A DNA stretch of 64,000 nucleotides from Segatella cerevisiae. GTDB taxonomy: Bacteria; Bacteroidota; Bacteroidia; Bacteroidales; Bacteroidaceae. Shown here piece by piece: positions 24,875 through 33,955 of this stretch (the first letter of the stretch is position 1; the number at the start of each line of letters is the position of its first letter). Location of the stretch: the NCBI RefSeq assembly GCF_024054555.1, contig NZ_JAMXLY010000001.1, positions 149,656 through 213,655 of the forward strand, given 5' to 3'. The notes under the pieces are model-generated. The model worked only from the letters and a program-made list of their open reading frames with translations. It was not told the origin of the DNA and made no database searches. Position numbers and translations under genes: made by a program.

Positions 24875-27457
24875 TCAGAAACTGGCATCGAAGCTAAACC
24901 GCACGCCCCATTTATGGACATTCTGATTGTTCAGGTAAGTCAACCGCCGTACAAATTCAACAGTAAAGAAGTTCAGGATATTGCGAACACCGAATGAAGC
25001 TTCCCAATACGGTTGGTGAGACATCACGTGAGAATTTTTCGGGAAGAGATAGATATCAGGATCTGCCTGATTTTGCTCTAAGAACGGGTTATTCTTTTCC
25101 GTAAGATGACCGATCATCCCTTTGATGGCAAAGTATTCCCGCCAATGGAGTTTCTTGATCAACGGAAGGCGGTTCAATATCTTTCCGTTCATGTCCCATG
25201 CAGCCGACCAGAAGAGTTGACGGTCATTGATGAATTCCCAGTCACGCATCATACTGAACGTGTTTTCAAGCATGAAATAACTCATGTTGTAAGGTGGCAT
25301 CACCAGCATTGGGAACGGAACTTTCTTCCATTGTGCCTTAGCAGTGGCATGCGTGTCAATATTTCCCCAACTTCCCAGCCAGAAGCGATAATAGATACCG
25401 GCTTCCGTAATGGAACTGTTGAACTGTCCCCCAAGGAAATGCTTCAAGCCCAATGTCTGTGAAATATAGAAATCAGGCGAATCCAGATTGACGGGGAATC
25501 GCTGCTGCTTCGTATTGACAAAAGTAACCCCCGGATTGTAGTGCAGCGTCAGGTCTGCATCTGTCATCCGTATTTTGCGTGCTTCCGCATCTACTCCTGC
25601 GATGACCGATTGAGGAGACTTCGGCATATAGTAATAATGCAGGTTCCCGGCAGTCCGATTGCTCTCTGTCTGAATGCCGCCGCTGACACTAAATCCCCAG
25701 TCGGTCTCATAGATAGAACTCAGACGCTGGCGGTTATAGGCAAACATCTGATCTTCTGTGGAAGAACGGAGGGTCATAAAGATATTATCCTTATTGTGGA
25801 CCAAGTTGCGGTCGGCATCAGACATGACATCAGAGGTCGTCTCAAACTCAATGTTCCGTTGCGGGAACTCAAAAGAAGAATGCTTCTTCTTATTGAAAGC
25901 ATACGACACTTTGCCTCCATAATACCATTTTTCGCTCTTTGTGCCATAAGCGCCATAGCCGTCGAAAAACAGATGAGGGTTCAATGCAGCCGTCGTCCGT
26001 CCTGCAAAGCGCAGTCGAAGTCCGTCCACATAATTACTGGAGACATACGTGTTGAGAGGTCCAAGATCAAATTTGCTGGGCGTCTTCTTGGAGCCTGTCT
26101 CCAGATAATTCTCAGCAAATATTCTGGCACCCGTAATGATGTATTTCCATCCATGCGACTGGGTCATCCGCTCAATGAATGTGTTCATCGACGATTCGCC
26201 CTTGGTCAACTGTACCGACCGGTATTGCTTCCAGAAATCCTCGCCCTGGTTCATTTCGTTGACGTCGTGCTTGACGAGTGCCCTCCCCTTGAAGAGTTGG
26301 CTCGGCAGTTCATCAAAGGAATAATTGCTCAGTCTCGTATTCCTGACGACGAGCGCTTTGGACAGAAAGTCCGTAAGGCGCATCTCCGCGATCATATCAT
26401 CCTTCGTCAGCACCCATTCCCCGTCACTCAAACGCGTATATTCCTGTTCGATCTTCATATCATCGACCCAGTCAATATCGGAATTATGAGGCATATAGAG
26501 ATTGCACTTCTTGACATGCAGCGTACTGTCGGCCAATACCCATAATTCGCCTCGAAAACCGAAATCCTGGGAATTAGCCGGTATGAAATCCAAGTGAATA
26601 CACTTGTCACGGTCTACATAGACTGTATCGTCTATATAAAAATGGTAGAATGAAATAGCCGTATTCCCGATAGGTGAAGGGAAAGGAAACTGAAGGAGCC
26701 GCACATGGTCTTCATAGATATCCACATCCGTGAAGATTTCCTTCAACATCGTATTCAGAATAGCACCGGTCTGCAAAAGTTTGCCGACACCCGTACTCTG
26801 TTGACCTTTGATGATGTCCTTTTCTTTTTGAGGGCTTTTCCGGTAGATGTGCTGGCTGACCGTTTCATCAACAGACAACGGCAGTACAAGTTTATTGTTA
26901 TAAGGTGAAGTTTCCACCTGGTCTTGCAAATATTTCCGTCGCTTGAAGAATTTATTCTTCAGCGTCTCCGGTTTCAAGTCATTGATAGCCAAGGTGATCT
27001 TCTGATACTTGTCGTAGGTATAGTAATCGTGGTTCCTCAGATCCGTACGCTTCTTTGCAGCGATGACACGTCTCATCAGTTCTACAGCCGGATTGTCTTT
27101 CCTACGGTAGCGCCCCCTTTTCGACTTGACCACCACTTCGCCAATGCTGCGGCTGTCGTCTTTCAGAGTTACAGAAAGAGGATTGTTATCAGCCGTCACT
27201 TTCACGGTTTGAGATTTGTATCCCAAACAAGATATCGTGAGATTCCACCCTACGTGGCGATCTATCTGGAATTGACCATCGGAGTCACTGGACACAGCGA
27301 TATGGTGTCCCTTATAAGAAACACTGGCGAAAGCGATGGCATTGCCAGACTCATCCAGAATTTTCCCGGTAACCTTCTGATCCTGTGCATGGACCTGAAT
27401 AACAACCAACAGCAGCAAAAAAAAGATGCAAACTGATTTTTTTATAACACTCTCCAC
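24875..27457 (-). CDS. DUF5686 outer-membrane protein with carboxypeptidase-like N-terminal domain
   Basis: The protein of about 860 residues starts with a signal peptide (ending VHAQ), then a carboxypeptidase-regulatory-like domain (KVTGKILDESGNAIAFASVSYKG, about residues 28-105), then the long DUF5686 region, whose last 350 residues look like a beta barrel ending in phenylalanine. Function is unknown; relatives are surface or outer-membrane proteins of Bacteroidota. There is no ATG start. The most likely start is GTG at 27457, because the only earlier candidates are a TTG at 27475 and a TTG at 27499 that overlaps the promoter box. Confidence 0.88.
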   Translation of the reverse strand: MESVIKKSVCIFFLLLLVVIQVHAQDQKVTGKILDESGNAIAFASVSYKGHHIAVSSDSDGQFQIDRHVGWNLTISCLGYKSQTVKVTADNNPLSVTLKDDSRSIGEVVVKSKRGRYRRKDNPAVELMRRVIAAKKRTDLRNHDYYTYDKYQKITLAINDLKPETLKNKFFKRRKYLQDQVETSPYNNKLVLPLSVDETVSQHIYRKSPQKEKDIIKGQQSTGVGKLLQTGAILNTMLKEIFTDVDIYEDHVRLLQFPFPSPIGNTAISFYHFYIDDTVYVDRDKCIHLDFIPANSQDFGFRGELWVLADSTLHVKKCNLYMPHNSDIDWVDDMKIEQEYTRLSDGEWVLTKDDMIAEMRLTDFLSKALVVRNTRLSNYSFDELPSQLFKGRALVKHDVNEMNQGEDFWKQYRSVQLTKGESSMNTFIERMTQSHGWKYIITGARIFAENYLETGSKKTPSKFDLGPLNTYVSSNYVDGLRLRFAGRTTAALNPHLFFDGYGAYGTKSEKWYYGGKVSYAFNKKKHSSFEFPQRNIEFETTSDVMSDADRNLVHNKDNIFMTLRSSTEDQMFAYNRQRLSSIYETDWGFSVSGGIQTESNRTAGNLHYYYMPKSPQSVIAGVDAEARKIRMTDADLTLHYNPGVTFVNTKQQRFPVNLDSPDFYISQTLGLKHFLGGQFNSSITEAGIYYRFWLGSWGNIDTHATAKAQWKKVPFPMLVMPPYNMSYFMLENTFSMMRDWEFINDRQLFWSAAWDMNGKILNRLPLIKKLHWREYFAIKGMIGHLTEKNNPFLEQNQADPDIYLFPKNSHVMSHQPYWEASFGVRNILNFFTVEFVRRLTYLNNQNVHKWGVRFSFDASF

Positions 27458-27496
27458 TACCTTAATAATAACCAATGAACCAATAATTACAGCACA

Positions 27497-27504
27497 CAAA
27501 GATA
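27497..27504 (-). promoter_or_regulatory. Promoter -7 box for the DUF5686 gene
   Basis: The minus strand reads TATCTTTG. It excludes the upstream TTG as a start and supports the GTG at 27457, with a leader of about 30 nt. Confidence 0.6.
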
Positions 27505-27556
27505 CGTATTATTTGAGAAATACATAAAACATTTTTCGTTATTTACGTTTTTTTAT

Positions 27557-27564
27557 TAATTTTG
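27557..27564 (+). promoter_or_regulatory. Promoter -7 box for the inositol-lipid operon
   Basis: TAATTTTG fits TAnnTTTG and lies 29 bases before the ATG of the phosphatase gene at 27594. It is divergent from the DUF5686 promoter 53 bases away. Confidence 0.6.
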
Positions 27565-27593
27565 CAAACCAGAAAAGAATAGTACCCTTATTC

Positions 27594-28157
27594 ATGGGAG
27601 AAAAAGAAATAGACAAAGAAAAGAGCAGGCATTTACGACCCCTCAAGCCAGTCTCCACCTTACCCAAGATCATAGGTACAGGATTCGGGAGCGGCTATTT
27701 CCCGCTATGTCCGGGGACAGCAGGAGCAGTCCTGGCACTATTGATATGGATTCTTTTAGGGGAACTCATTCCTCTCCCTGCAAAAGAGTCCTTTCCTGTC
27801 GCACTGGAATGCTTTACGTTCGTCCTGATCATTGTATTTACGATAGCCGGGGTATGGGCAACGGCAAAGTTGATGCCATCTTGGGGGAATGACCCCAAGC
27901 GAGTCGTCGTAGACGAAATGGTGGGACAGTGGACAGCCTTGCTGGCGGCACCGGCTTTTATATACGAAAATCGGATATGGATGGCATTGGGTGCACTGAT
28001 ACTTTTCCGTTTCTTCGATATTTTCAAACCCCTCGGAATAAGAATTCTGGACCGGAAGGTAGGTGCTTTCTGGGTAATGGCAGATGATCTGCTTGCAGGA
28101 ATCTATTCTATGATCATCTTAATTATAGTAGGTAATATTCCCGGATGGGTCATTTAA
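27594..28157 (+). CDS. PgpA-family lipid phosphatase, probable phosphatidylinositol-phosphate phosphatase
   Basis: The 187-residue membrane protein has the PgpA pattern: GTGFGSGYFPLCPGTAG near residues 26-42, the VVDEMVGQW motif around 103-111 and four hydrophobic segments. PgpA enzymes dephosphorylate phosphatidylglycerophosphate, but here the gene begins an operon with a GtrA-like gene, a CDP-alcohol phosphotransferase and an AUR1-like enzyme, as in the Bacteroides thetaiotaomicron inositol-lipid cluster. There the homologue dephosphorylates phosphatidylinositol phosphate. That role is inferred from context. It overlaps the next gene by 13 bases. Confidence 0.85.
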   Translation: MGEKEIDKEKSRHLRPLKPVSTLPKIIGTGFGSGYFPLCPGTAGAVLALLIWILLGELIPLPAKESFPVALECFTFVLIIVFTIAGVWATAKLMPSWGNDPKRVVVDEMVGQWTALLAAPAFIYENRIWMALGALILFRFFDIFKPLGIRILDRKVGAFWVMADDLLAGIYSMIILIIVGNIPGWVI

Positions 28158-28690
28158 ATCAAATCAGACACGAGATATGGTTGATCAGCAAGGCTGAAAT
28201 GAGCGCCTCTGTTGCAAGTATCATCGACTTCGGTCTGTCTATCGGACTCACAGAGGCAGAATATCTGCCTTATATGTGGGCTAACCTCATTGGGGTCATC
28301 AGCGGGGGCATTACCAACTGCTGTATCAATTACCGTTATGTTTTCAAGAATACAAGAAGAAACAAAAGAAGCATTGCCCTGAGATATTTTATGATATGGA
28401 GTGGAAGTCTGTTTCTGAACGGTGGCGGTACAGATCTGGTCACTTACCTGATCGGAAAGGACTATTTCATCGTCGTCAAGTGCATCATCTCCATATTCGT
28501 AGCTTTACTATGGAACTATCCCGGACAGAGGAAATTCGTATTCTCTTACAAAGAACCGCATCCTCTCAAGGCTTCCGCCAATCCTGCATCTGTACCGGAA
28601 GAAGCGCAATCCCAGTCAGGGGCCATACAAGGGAAGTCCTATGAGAGGTTGGAATCGGCAGATCAGAAATCAACGGAGACGAGACAATGA
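28145..28690 (+). CDS. GtrA-like membrane protein
   Basis: The 181-residue protein has four predicted membrane helices (about 18-36, 42-62, 80-98, 107-126) and the GtrA-type segment NYRYVFKN, plus WNYPGQRKFVF near the end of the fourth helix. GtrA proteins are thought to flip or present lipid-linked substrates. In this operon it could move an inositol lipid intermediate, which is inference. The last 45 residues are polar and variable. It overlaps the phosphatase gene by 13 bases. Confidence 0.83.
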   Translation: MGHLNQIRHEIWLISKAEMSASVASIIDFGLSIGLTEAEYLPYMWANLIGVISGGITNCCINYRYVFKNTRRNKRSIALRYFMIWSGSLFLNGGGTDLVTYLIGKDYFIVVKCIISIFVALLWNYPGQRKFVFSYKEPHPLKASANPASVPEEAQSQSGAIQGKSYERLESADQKSTETRQ

Positions 28691-28722
28691 TTGGACAATA
28701 ATAGAAATCTAAAATTAAAAAT

Positions 28723-29523
28723 ATGAATTACAGAGATTTCCTTCAAAAAATGATCTATAAGATCATTGATCCTCTGATTAACGGCATGTTCAGACTGGGT
28801 ATCACCCCGAACATGGTCACCACAGTAGGATTCATCGGCAATCTGGTTGCAGCGGGGATATTCATACATGCGGCCTATATCATGGGAGCAGTCGTTGTGG
28901 ATGCCAACACTGTAATAATTGGACTTCATGAGATCGGCTGGGGAGGCGGCGTCCTTATCTTCTCGAGCCTTTTCGACTTAATGGACGGGAGACTGGCAAG
29001 GAAAGGACATCTGTCAAGTACTTTCGGTGCGATGTGGGATTCCACGTTAGACAGGTACAGTGAACTGGTTTCTCTGTTCGGCATTTGCCTGGTTTTCCTC
29101 CGCTTCCAACCTGATCCTTCCGAATTTGAAGTTTCTTCTTCCATTGGACCTTCTGAAGGGTTTTGGTGGGGTGTCATCACCTTTGCCGCAATGGTCGGTT
29201 CAGTCATGGTCAGTTATGTCCGCGCCCGCGCTGAGGGTTTGGGCATAGAGTGCAAGGTAGGACTGTTGCAACGCCCCGAGCGTGTCGTCATCACTTCCAT
29301 TACCGCTATTCTGACCGGTTGCACAGAGAGTCTTTGGTGGGTAGCAGGAGGAATGGCTCTGATTGCGCTCCTCGCCAACATTACGGCTTTCTGGAGAGTG
29401 GCCTACAGCCACAAGGCACTGAAAGAAAAGGAACTCCGGGAAGAGGGGCAAATGCCGGAGCCTGCAAACAAAGATACAGAGGACCGGAAATCAAAGAACA
29501 AAGACCATAGGAAAAAGTCATAA
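28723..29523 (+). CDS. CDP-alcohol phosphotransferase, probable phosphatidylinositol-phosphate synthase
   Basis: The enzyme joins CDP-diacylglycerol to an alcohol or alcohol phosphate in the membrane. The 266-residue protein carries the complete family motif: Asp85, Asp88, Gly89, Ala92, Arg93, Gly102, Asp106 and Asp110 (FDLMDGRLARKG...STLD). Four to six hydrophobic helices follow. The neighbours and the inositol-3-phosphate synthase gene nearby point to inositol phosphate as acceptor. The C-terminal 30 residues are charged and lysine-rich. It precedes the AUR1-like gene by 8 bases. Confidence 0.87.
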   Translation: MNYRDFLQKMIYKIIDPLINGMFRLGITPNMVTTVGFIGNLVAAGIFIHAAYIMGAVVVDANTVIIGLHEIGWGGGVLIFSSLFDLMDGRLARKGHLSSTFGAMWDSTLDRYSELVSLFGICLVFLRFQPDPSEFEVSSSIGPSEGFWWGVITFAAMVGSVMVSYVRARAEGLGIECKVGLLQRPERVVITSITAILTGCTESLWWVAGGMALIALLANITAFWRVAYSHKALKEKELREEGQMPEPANKDTEDRKSKNKDHRKKS

Positions 29524-29531
29524 CAACAAAT

Positions 29532-30416
29532 ATGCTTTCTATTTATCTCATTATTGTCTATATCGCACTGGTCATCTGGAAAAAGAGCAGAAAACTGGCT
29601 CTCTATTTTCTACCTTGGGCGATCTTCGGTGTGAGTTATGACATGATGCGACTCTGCCCGAATTACAAAGTGAGTCCCATTGACGTCGGACACCTTTATG
29701 ATCTGGAGAAGTCCTTCTTCGGAATAGCTGCCAGTGGCATGGAAGAAATCCACAAAGCCGCAGAAGTTTGCAAAGGTTCTGCCGAAGCCATCTATGACAG
29801 TGGAGTCCTTATCCCGGGAGAATACTTTGCAATCCATCACACGGCATGTCTGGATTTTCTTTCCGGTTTATTCTATCTATGTTGGGTCCCCGTTCCTTTG
29901 GCTTTTGCCTTCTATCTGTTTTTCAGGAAACAGTACCAATGGTGTCTGAAATTCTCGTGGTCTTTTCTATTCGTCAATGTTTTAGGATTTATCATATATT
30001 ATATCCACCCTGCTACCCCACCTTGGTATGTCATGAACTATGGTTTCCATGCCTTCCTCAACACGCCGGGAAATGTCGGTGGCCTGGGGCGTTGGGATAC
30101 GCTGACCGGCCTCCCTCTGTTTCATCTGATCTACGGAGAGAATGCCAACGTATTTGCAGCTGTCCCCAGTCTGCATGCAGCATATATGCTCATTACGACC
30201 TATTATGCCATTCGCAGTCATAAACCGTGGTACACCGTAACACTGTTTGCGATCATCTGCATGGGTATATGGTTCACAGCAGTCTATGCCGGACACCACT
30301 ATATCATCGATGTCATTCTGGGTATTCTGACAGCCATTGTGGGACTGCTCATTACAGAACTCGGCATTTACAGGATTCCCCCACTCAGGAGATTCCTGCA
30401 AAGCAGATCGAAATAG
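29532..30416 (+). CDS. AUR1-like PAP2 protein, probable inositol phosphorylceramide synthase
   Basis: The 294-residue polytopic protein belongs to the PAP2/AUR1 group. It has IHPATPPWY at 158-166, a motif shared with eukaryotic inositol phosphorylceramide synthases, VPSLHAAY at 211-218 with catalytic His215, and AGHHYIIDV at 253-261 with His256 and Asp260. It likely transfers phosphoinositol from phosphatidylinositol to ceramide or dihydroceramide, as shown for the Bacteroides homologue. Ceramide genes are not in this window. It is the last gene of the operon, followed by a strong hairpin. Confidence 0.85.
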   Translation: MLSIYLIIVYIALVIWKKSRKLALYFLPWAIFGVSYDMMRLCPNYKVSPIDVGHLYDLEKSFFGIAASGMEEIHKAAEVCKGSAEAIYDSGVLIPGEYFAIHHTACLDFLSGLFYLCWVPVPLAFAFYLFFRKQYQWCLKFSWSFLFVNVLGFIIYYIHPATPPWYVMNYGFHAFLNTPGNVGGLGRWDTLTGLPLFHLIYGENANVFAAVPSLHAAYMLITTYYAIRSHKPWYTVTLFAIICMGIWFTAVYAGHHYIIDVILGILTAIVGLLITELGIYRIPPLRRFLQSRSK

Positions 30417-30431
30417 GAAGTATCAACATAA

Positions 30432-30500
30432 AAGAATCGATGAACTTTTCATGAATTATGCACTGGTGATCAGTGATAACAGAAAAGTTCATCGATTCTT
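30432..30500. terminator. Long hairpin after the inositol-lipid operon
   Basis: Bases 30432-30450 and 30482-30500 are a perfect 19-base inverted repeat with the core AATCGATGAACTTTT. The 31-base loop contains a nested CACTG/CAGTG hairpin (30461-30475). It has no clear T tract on the plus strand, so it may be a terminator or an RNA-stability element. The rest of the gap to 30686 shows nothing. Confidence 0.6.
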
Positions 30501-30686
30501 CGTTTCAAGATAAGTGTCTTTCTCGCACCTTGAGAGACATCAGATCAATGGTAAAGGTCCATCCTTAGAGGGAAGGGAAAGTCACTGCACCTTTGCCAGA
30601 GACACCTTTTCTCCCTTGCACGTATAAGGCAATTGAGCGTCCCTTAACGTATGCCAACAAGATAGGGATCTCTACCGTATCCGAGT

Positions 30687-31454
30687 TTATTTGACATGGA
30701 TAGATCCAAGTCCTGAACGGTCTTTCTTGAGATTCTTATAATTCCCTTTGACCGTGATGCTGCCCATACCGGAGGACAAGAGGTTGACGTCTCCGCCTTT
30801 CTGAATATCCAACAGGATATCACCCGTTCCGGACGTCTCTGCGCTGATAGAGGCCGCTACAATCTGTCTCAATGTAACATCACCGGTACCGGCAGTTTCA
30901 ACTTTCAGTCGGTTAGCCGAGAGTTTTGTAGCTTCCACGTCACCTGTCCCAGAAATCTCAACATTAGCGTCACCTTGCAGTTTCACTTCCTTGAAATCGG
31001 CATCTCCGGTACCATTGATACTCACATGGAAACTCTTGGCTTGAATTCCATTCCGTGCAGTAAAATCTCCGGTACCGTCTATATCCACCCCATTCAGTTG
31101 TGGAGAGGTCACATAGACTACAACTCTTTTGCTCTTCCGCAAATTGAAAAATGAGACTTCGTGTTTCCGCTCGGAAATGACCAAAGTTCCATTAGAGACA
31201 TTCAGTTTGACGAAGTCCACGGACTTTTTAATGCCGGAGACCTTCACAGCAGGAGTTTGACCGGTAGTGTACACCACATCCGCAGTACCCTGAATGCTGA
31301 TTCTGTTGAAATCACCTAAGTTCAAACTCTTGGTTATCTGCTCATCGTCCGATGCTGTTCCGTTGTCATCAGATGTCGATGTCCTCGTTCCCTGGCAAGC
31401 TGTAACAGCCAATGCCAAAGGGATCAATAATAAAAGAAATTTTATATTCATCAT
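30687..31454 (-). CDS. DUF2807 (head GIN domain) lipoprotein, GTGD-repeat type
   Basis: The 255-residue protein has a lipoprotein signal with cysteine at residue 20 (VTACQG) and a DUF2807 domain predicted as a right-handed beta helix. The turn motif is repeated about every 20 residues: IQGTADV, DGTGDF, NGTGDA, SGTGDV, AGTGDV, SGTGDI, then SGMGSI and SGLGSI. No enzymatic motif is seen. DUF2807 proteins are envelope proteins of unknown role, often linked to stress or PspC-type systems. It follows a paralogue by 8 bases. Confidence 0.87.
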   Translation of the reverse strand: MMNIKFLLLLIPLALAVTACQGTRTSTSDDNGTASDDEQITKSLNLGDFNRISIQGTADVVYTTGQTPAVKVSGIKKSVDFVKLNVSNGTLVISERKHEVSFFNLRKSKRVVVYVTSPQLNGVDIDGTGDFTARNGIQAKSFHVSINGTGDADFKEVKLQGDANVEISGTGDVEATKLSANRLKVETAGTGDVTLRQIVAASISAETSGTGDILLDIQKGGDVNLLSSGMGSITVKGNYKNLKKDRSGLGSIHVK

Positions 31455-31462
31455 TGCTCGTT

Positions 31463-32221
31463 TTATTTAGTTCTATTAATAATCAGATCACCAGACCCCG
31501 ACTTATCCTGGGACAGATGATTGAAAGTCCCGTTGACCTTCAGGTCTCCACTGCCCGATAAATCGGCCTCAACTTCATCCCCTTTGAGGAAATCCAGTAT
31601 GACATCACCGCTGCCTGAGAGAGATGCCAAAGTCTTGAGAGATTGGACATTCCGATAAATAGCATCCCCGCTGCCATCACATTCAGCAGAAAGGTATGAA
31701 GCGGTCAGATTGGACATCTTCAGGTCACCGCTTCCCGAGAGTTCGGATTTACAACTGTCACAGACTACTTTTCCGAACAGGATGTCTCCACTTCCTACAA
31801 GGTCGACATCCAGGTTGTCGGTATCAATATTTCCCTTCGAATAGAAATCGCCTGATCCAATAAGGCTCACACCCAACAAGTCGGGGGAAGACACATAAAT
31901 CTTTACGCCCTCATTATAGGAAAAAAAGTCTATATTCAAACGATGGTCTTCTATTTCCGATAACTCCAGCGTACCGTCGTCAGACACATCCGCCTTGACG
32001 AGTGGCAAACTCTCTTTCGGTCCTACGACCTTGACAGACCAGGTGCTGTCCTGGGTGTAGATCACATCCATAGAACCGTCTACCTGAATACGATTGAACC
32101 CCTTGACAGACAGTTGCTTCGAGAACTGTTGGGATCTGCCGGCGTTCACTCGTACGCCCCGGCAGGAACAGAGTGCAATGATCACCACAGCCAGCGCCAT
32201 TAAAAATACATTCTTTTTCAT
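31463..32221 (-). CDS. DUF2807 (head GIN domain) lipoprotein, GSGD-repeat type
   Basis: The 252-residue paralogue of the next gene downstream also has a lipoprotein signal (cysteine at residue 18 or 20, ALCSCRG) and beta-helix turns, but here the motif is GSGD at nearly every turn (GSGDFY, GSGDIL, GSGDLK, GSGDAI, GSGDVI, GSGDLK, GSGDLI). The ATG at 32221 is preferred to an earlier codon at 32272, because it places the basic residues directly before the hydrophobic signal. It lies between the inositol-3-phosphate synthase gene and its paralogue on the same strand. Confidence 0.87.
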   Translation of the reverse strand: MKKNVFLMALAVVIIALCSCRGVRVNAGRSQQFSKQLSVKGFNRIQVDGSMDVIYTQDSTWSVKVVGPKESLPLVKADVSDDGTLELSEIEDHRLNIDFFSYNEGVKIYVSSPDLLGVSLIGSGDFYSKGNIDTDNLDVDLVGSGDILFGKVVCDSCKSELSGSGDLKMSNLTASYLSAECDGSGDAIYRNVQSLKTLASLSGSGDVILDFLKGDEVEADLSGSGDLKVNGTFNHLSQDKSGSGDLIINRTK

Positions 32222-32349
32222 CTTTATCTTGTTAATTAACTTTCTACCTATTAGACGCTGCTTCCTGACCAAAAGTTGCAGAAAAGACCAACAAACAATT
32301 TTTTTGTGGTCTTTTCTCTAAATATTCTTCGTAAAATGCGGTAAAGCGG

Positions 32350-33660
32350 TCAATCTATTTCCTCATCAGGGTCATAACCTCCCATCTCACGAATGGCATT
32401 TTTCAGCATGACGTACTGGTCAAAGAGATTATTGACAGCATCTTCGCCCTTTGTAAAATCATGCATAGGACTCTTGAAGAAGAAACCCAGGAACCGCTGT
32501 ATGCCATAACGGCCGTCACGTGCTGCAAGATCCATGAGCAATGTGAGGTCCAGAAGTAAAGGAGCAGCAAGAATGGAATCCCGGCACAGGAAGTTGATCT
32601 TTATCTGCATGGGATACCCCATCCAACCGAAGATATCAATATTGTCCCACCCTTCCTTATTGTCATTGCGTGGCGGATAATAATTGATGCGGACCTTATG
32701 ATAGATATGCCCATAGAGGTCAGGCTGGTCATCCTTTTTCAGGATTGTCTCCAAGGTCGAAAGTTTGCTGACCTCCTTTGTCCTGAAATTAGCAGGTTCA
32801 TCGAGGACCAGTCCGTCCCTGTTACCCAGGATATTCGTGGAGAACCAGCCATTCAGCCCAAGATTTCTGACCTTCAGGATAGGCGCAAAACCTGATTTCA
32901 CCAACGTCTGCCCTGTCTTGAAGTCTTTGCCTGCGATAGGCATTTTCACTTTTTCGGCCAACTCCCACATTGCTGGTATGTCCACCGTCGTATTAGGAGC
33001 GCCCATAATGAAAGGAGCGCCCTCTGTCAGTGCAGCATAAGCATAGCACATGGAAGGAGCGACATGCTCGCGGTCATCTGCTTTCATTGCCTGTTCCAAA
33101 CTTTCCAATGACCCATGCACGTCTTCGTCATAAGGCACATAGATCTCTGTAGAGGCTGCCCAGATCACCACGATCCTGGAACAGTTGTTTTTCTCCTTGA
33201 ACGTCCGGATGTCAGCCTTCAAAGCCTCCACCATTTCCCAACGGCTCTTACAGTCTTTCACGTTGTCTCCGTCTATACGCTTGGCGTAGTTCTTGTCGAA
33301 AGCAGCTTTCATTGGCACGATTTTCTCCAATTCATCCCTGACCGGCTCAATGTCCTTTGCTTTCAACACTTCTGCGTAGACTGCTGCCTGATACGCATTT
33401 TGAGGATAGACGTCCCATGTTCCGAAGACGATATCGTCAAGACGGACCAAGGGAACGATGTCTCCATAGTGAAGATATTTCTTATCAGGGCCCTTACCAA
33501 CACGTATTTTGTCATACTGGGTCATGGAACCTATCGGTTTGGCAAGTCCCTTTCGTACCATCAAGACTCCAGTCATAAAGGTTGTGGACACTGCCCCACA
33601 ACCGACGACTAAAATACCTAATTTTCCTGTCACAGGTTTCAGATTAGTCACTTTTTTCAT
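32350..33660 (-). CDS. ino1: Inositol-3-phosphate synthase (MIPS)
   Basis: The enzyme makes myo-inositol-3-phosphate from glucose-6-phosphate using bound NAD. The 436-residue protein opens with a Rossmann motif (ILVVGCGAVSTTFMTGVLM, about residues 16-34) and has the family segments GAPNTTVDIPAMWELAEK, GKDFKTGQTLVKSG and NLGLNGWFSTNILGNRDG around the active site. It is of the bacterial type related to Bacteroides and actinobacterial enzymes. It supplies the head group for the divergent inositol-lipid operon 2 kb away. It has its own promoter. Confidence 0.94.
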   Translation of the reverse strand: MKKVTNLKPVTGKLGILVVGCGAVSTTFMTGVLMVRKGLAKPIGSMTQYDKIRVGKGPDKKYLHYGDIVPLVRLDDIVFGTWDVYPQNAYQAAVYAEVLKAKDIEPVRDELEKIVPMKAAFDKNYAKRIDGDNVKDCKSRWEMVEALKADIRTFKEKNNCSRIVVIWAASTEIYVPYDEDVHGSLESLEQAMKADDREHVAPSMCYAYAALTEGAPFIMGAPNTTVDIPAMWELAEKVKMPIAGKDFKTGQTLVKSGFAPILKVRNLGLNGWFSTNILGNRDGLVLDEPANFRTKEVSKLSTLETILKKDDQPDLYGHIYHKVRINYYPPRNDNKEGWDNIDIFGWMGYPMQIKINFLCRDSILAAPLLLDLTLLMDLAARDGRYGIQRFLGFFFKSPMHDFTKGEDAVNNLFDQYVMLKNAIREMGGYDPDEEID

Positions 33661-33703
33661 GTTTTTTCTTTTTATTAAGTCTATTAAATATTAAAAAATT
33701 GAA

Positions 33704-33711
33704 CAAATGTA
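33704..33711 (-). promoter_or_regulatory. Promoter -7 box for inositol-3-phosphate synthase
   Basis: The minus strand reads TACATTTG, a TAnnTTTG match 43 bases before the start at 33660. Confidence 0.55.
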
Positions 33712-33955
33712 ATTGAATTAATTCGATTCGAAAAACTTTTTAAGCTTTATTTGTATTTTGGCGAATTAATGAACAATTGACATCCCTTAAACGGCTATCA
33801 AATCCGTTTTCAATTCATTTCCCCTATTCCGGACAAGTCATTTGATCACCCCTCACCATAAAACCTATGAGAAACAAGAAGATGAAGTATTGAAAAGGAG
33901 AGGATCAAAGATCATGATCAGAACTCAAATTATCTACAAAAAGTCGATTGGAAAT

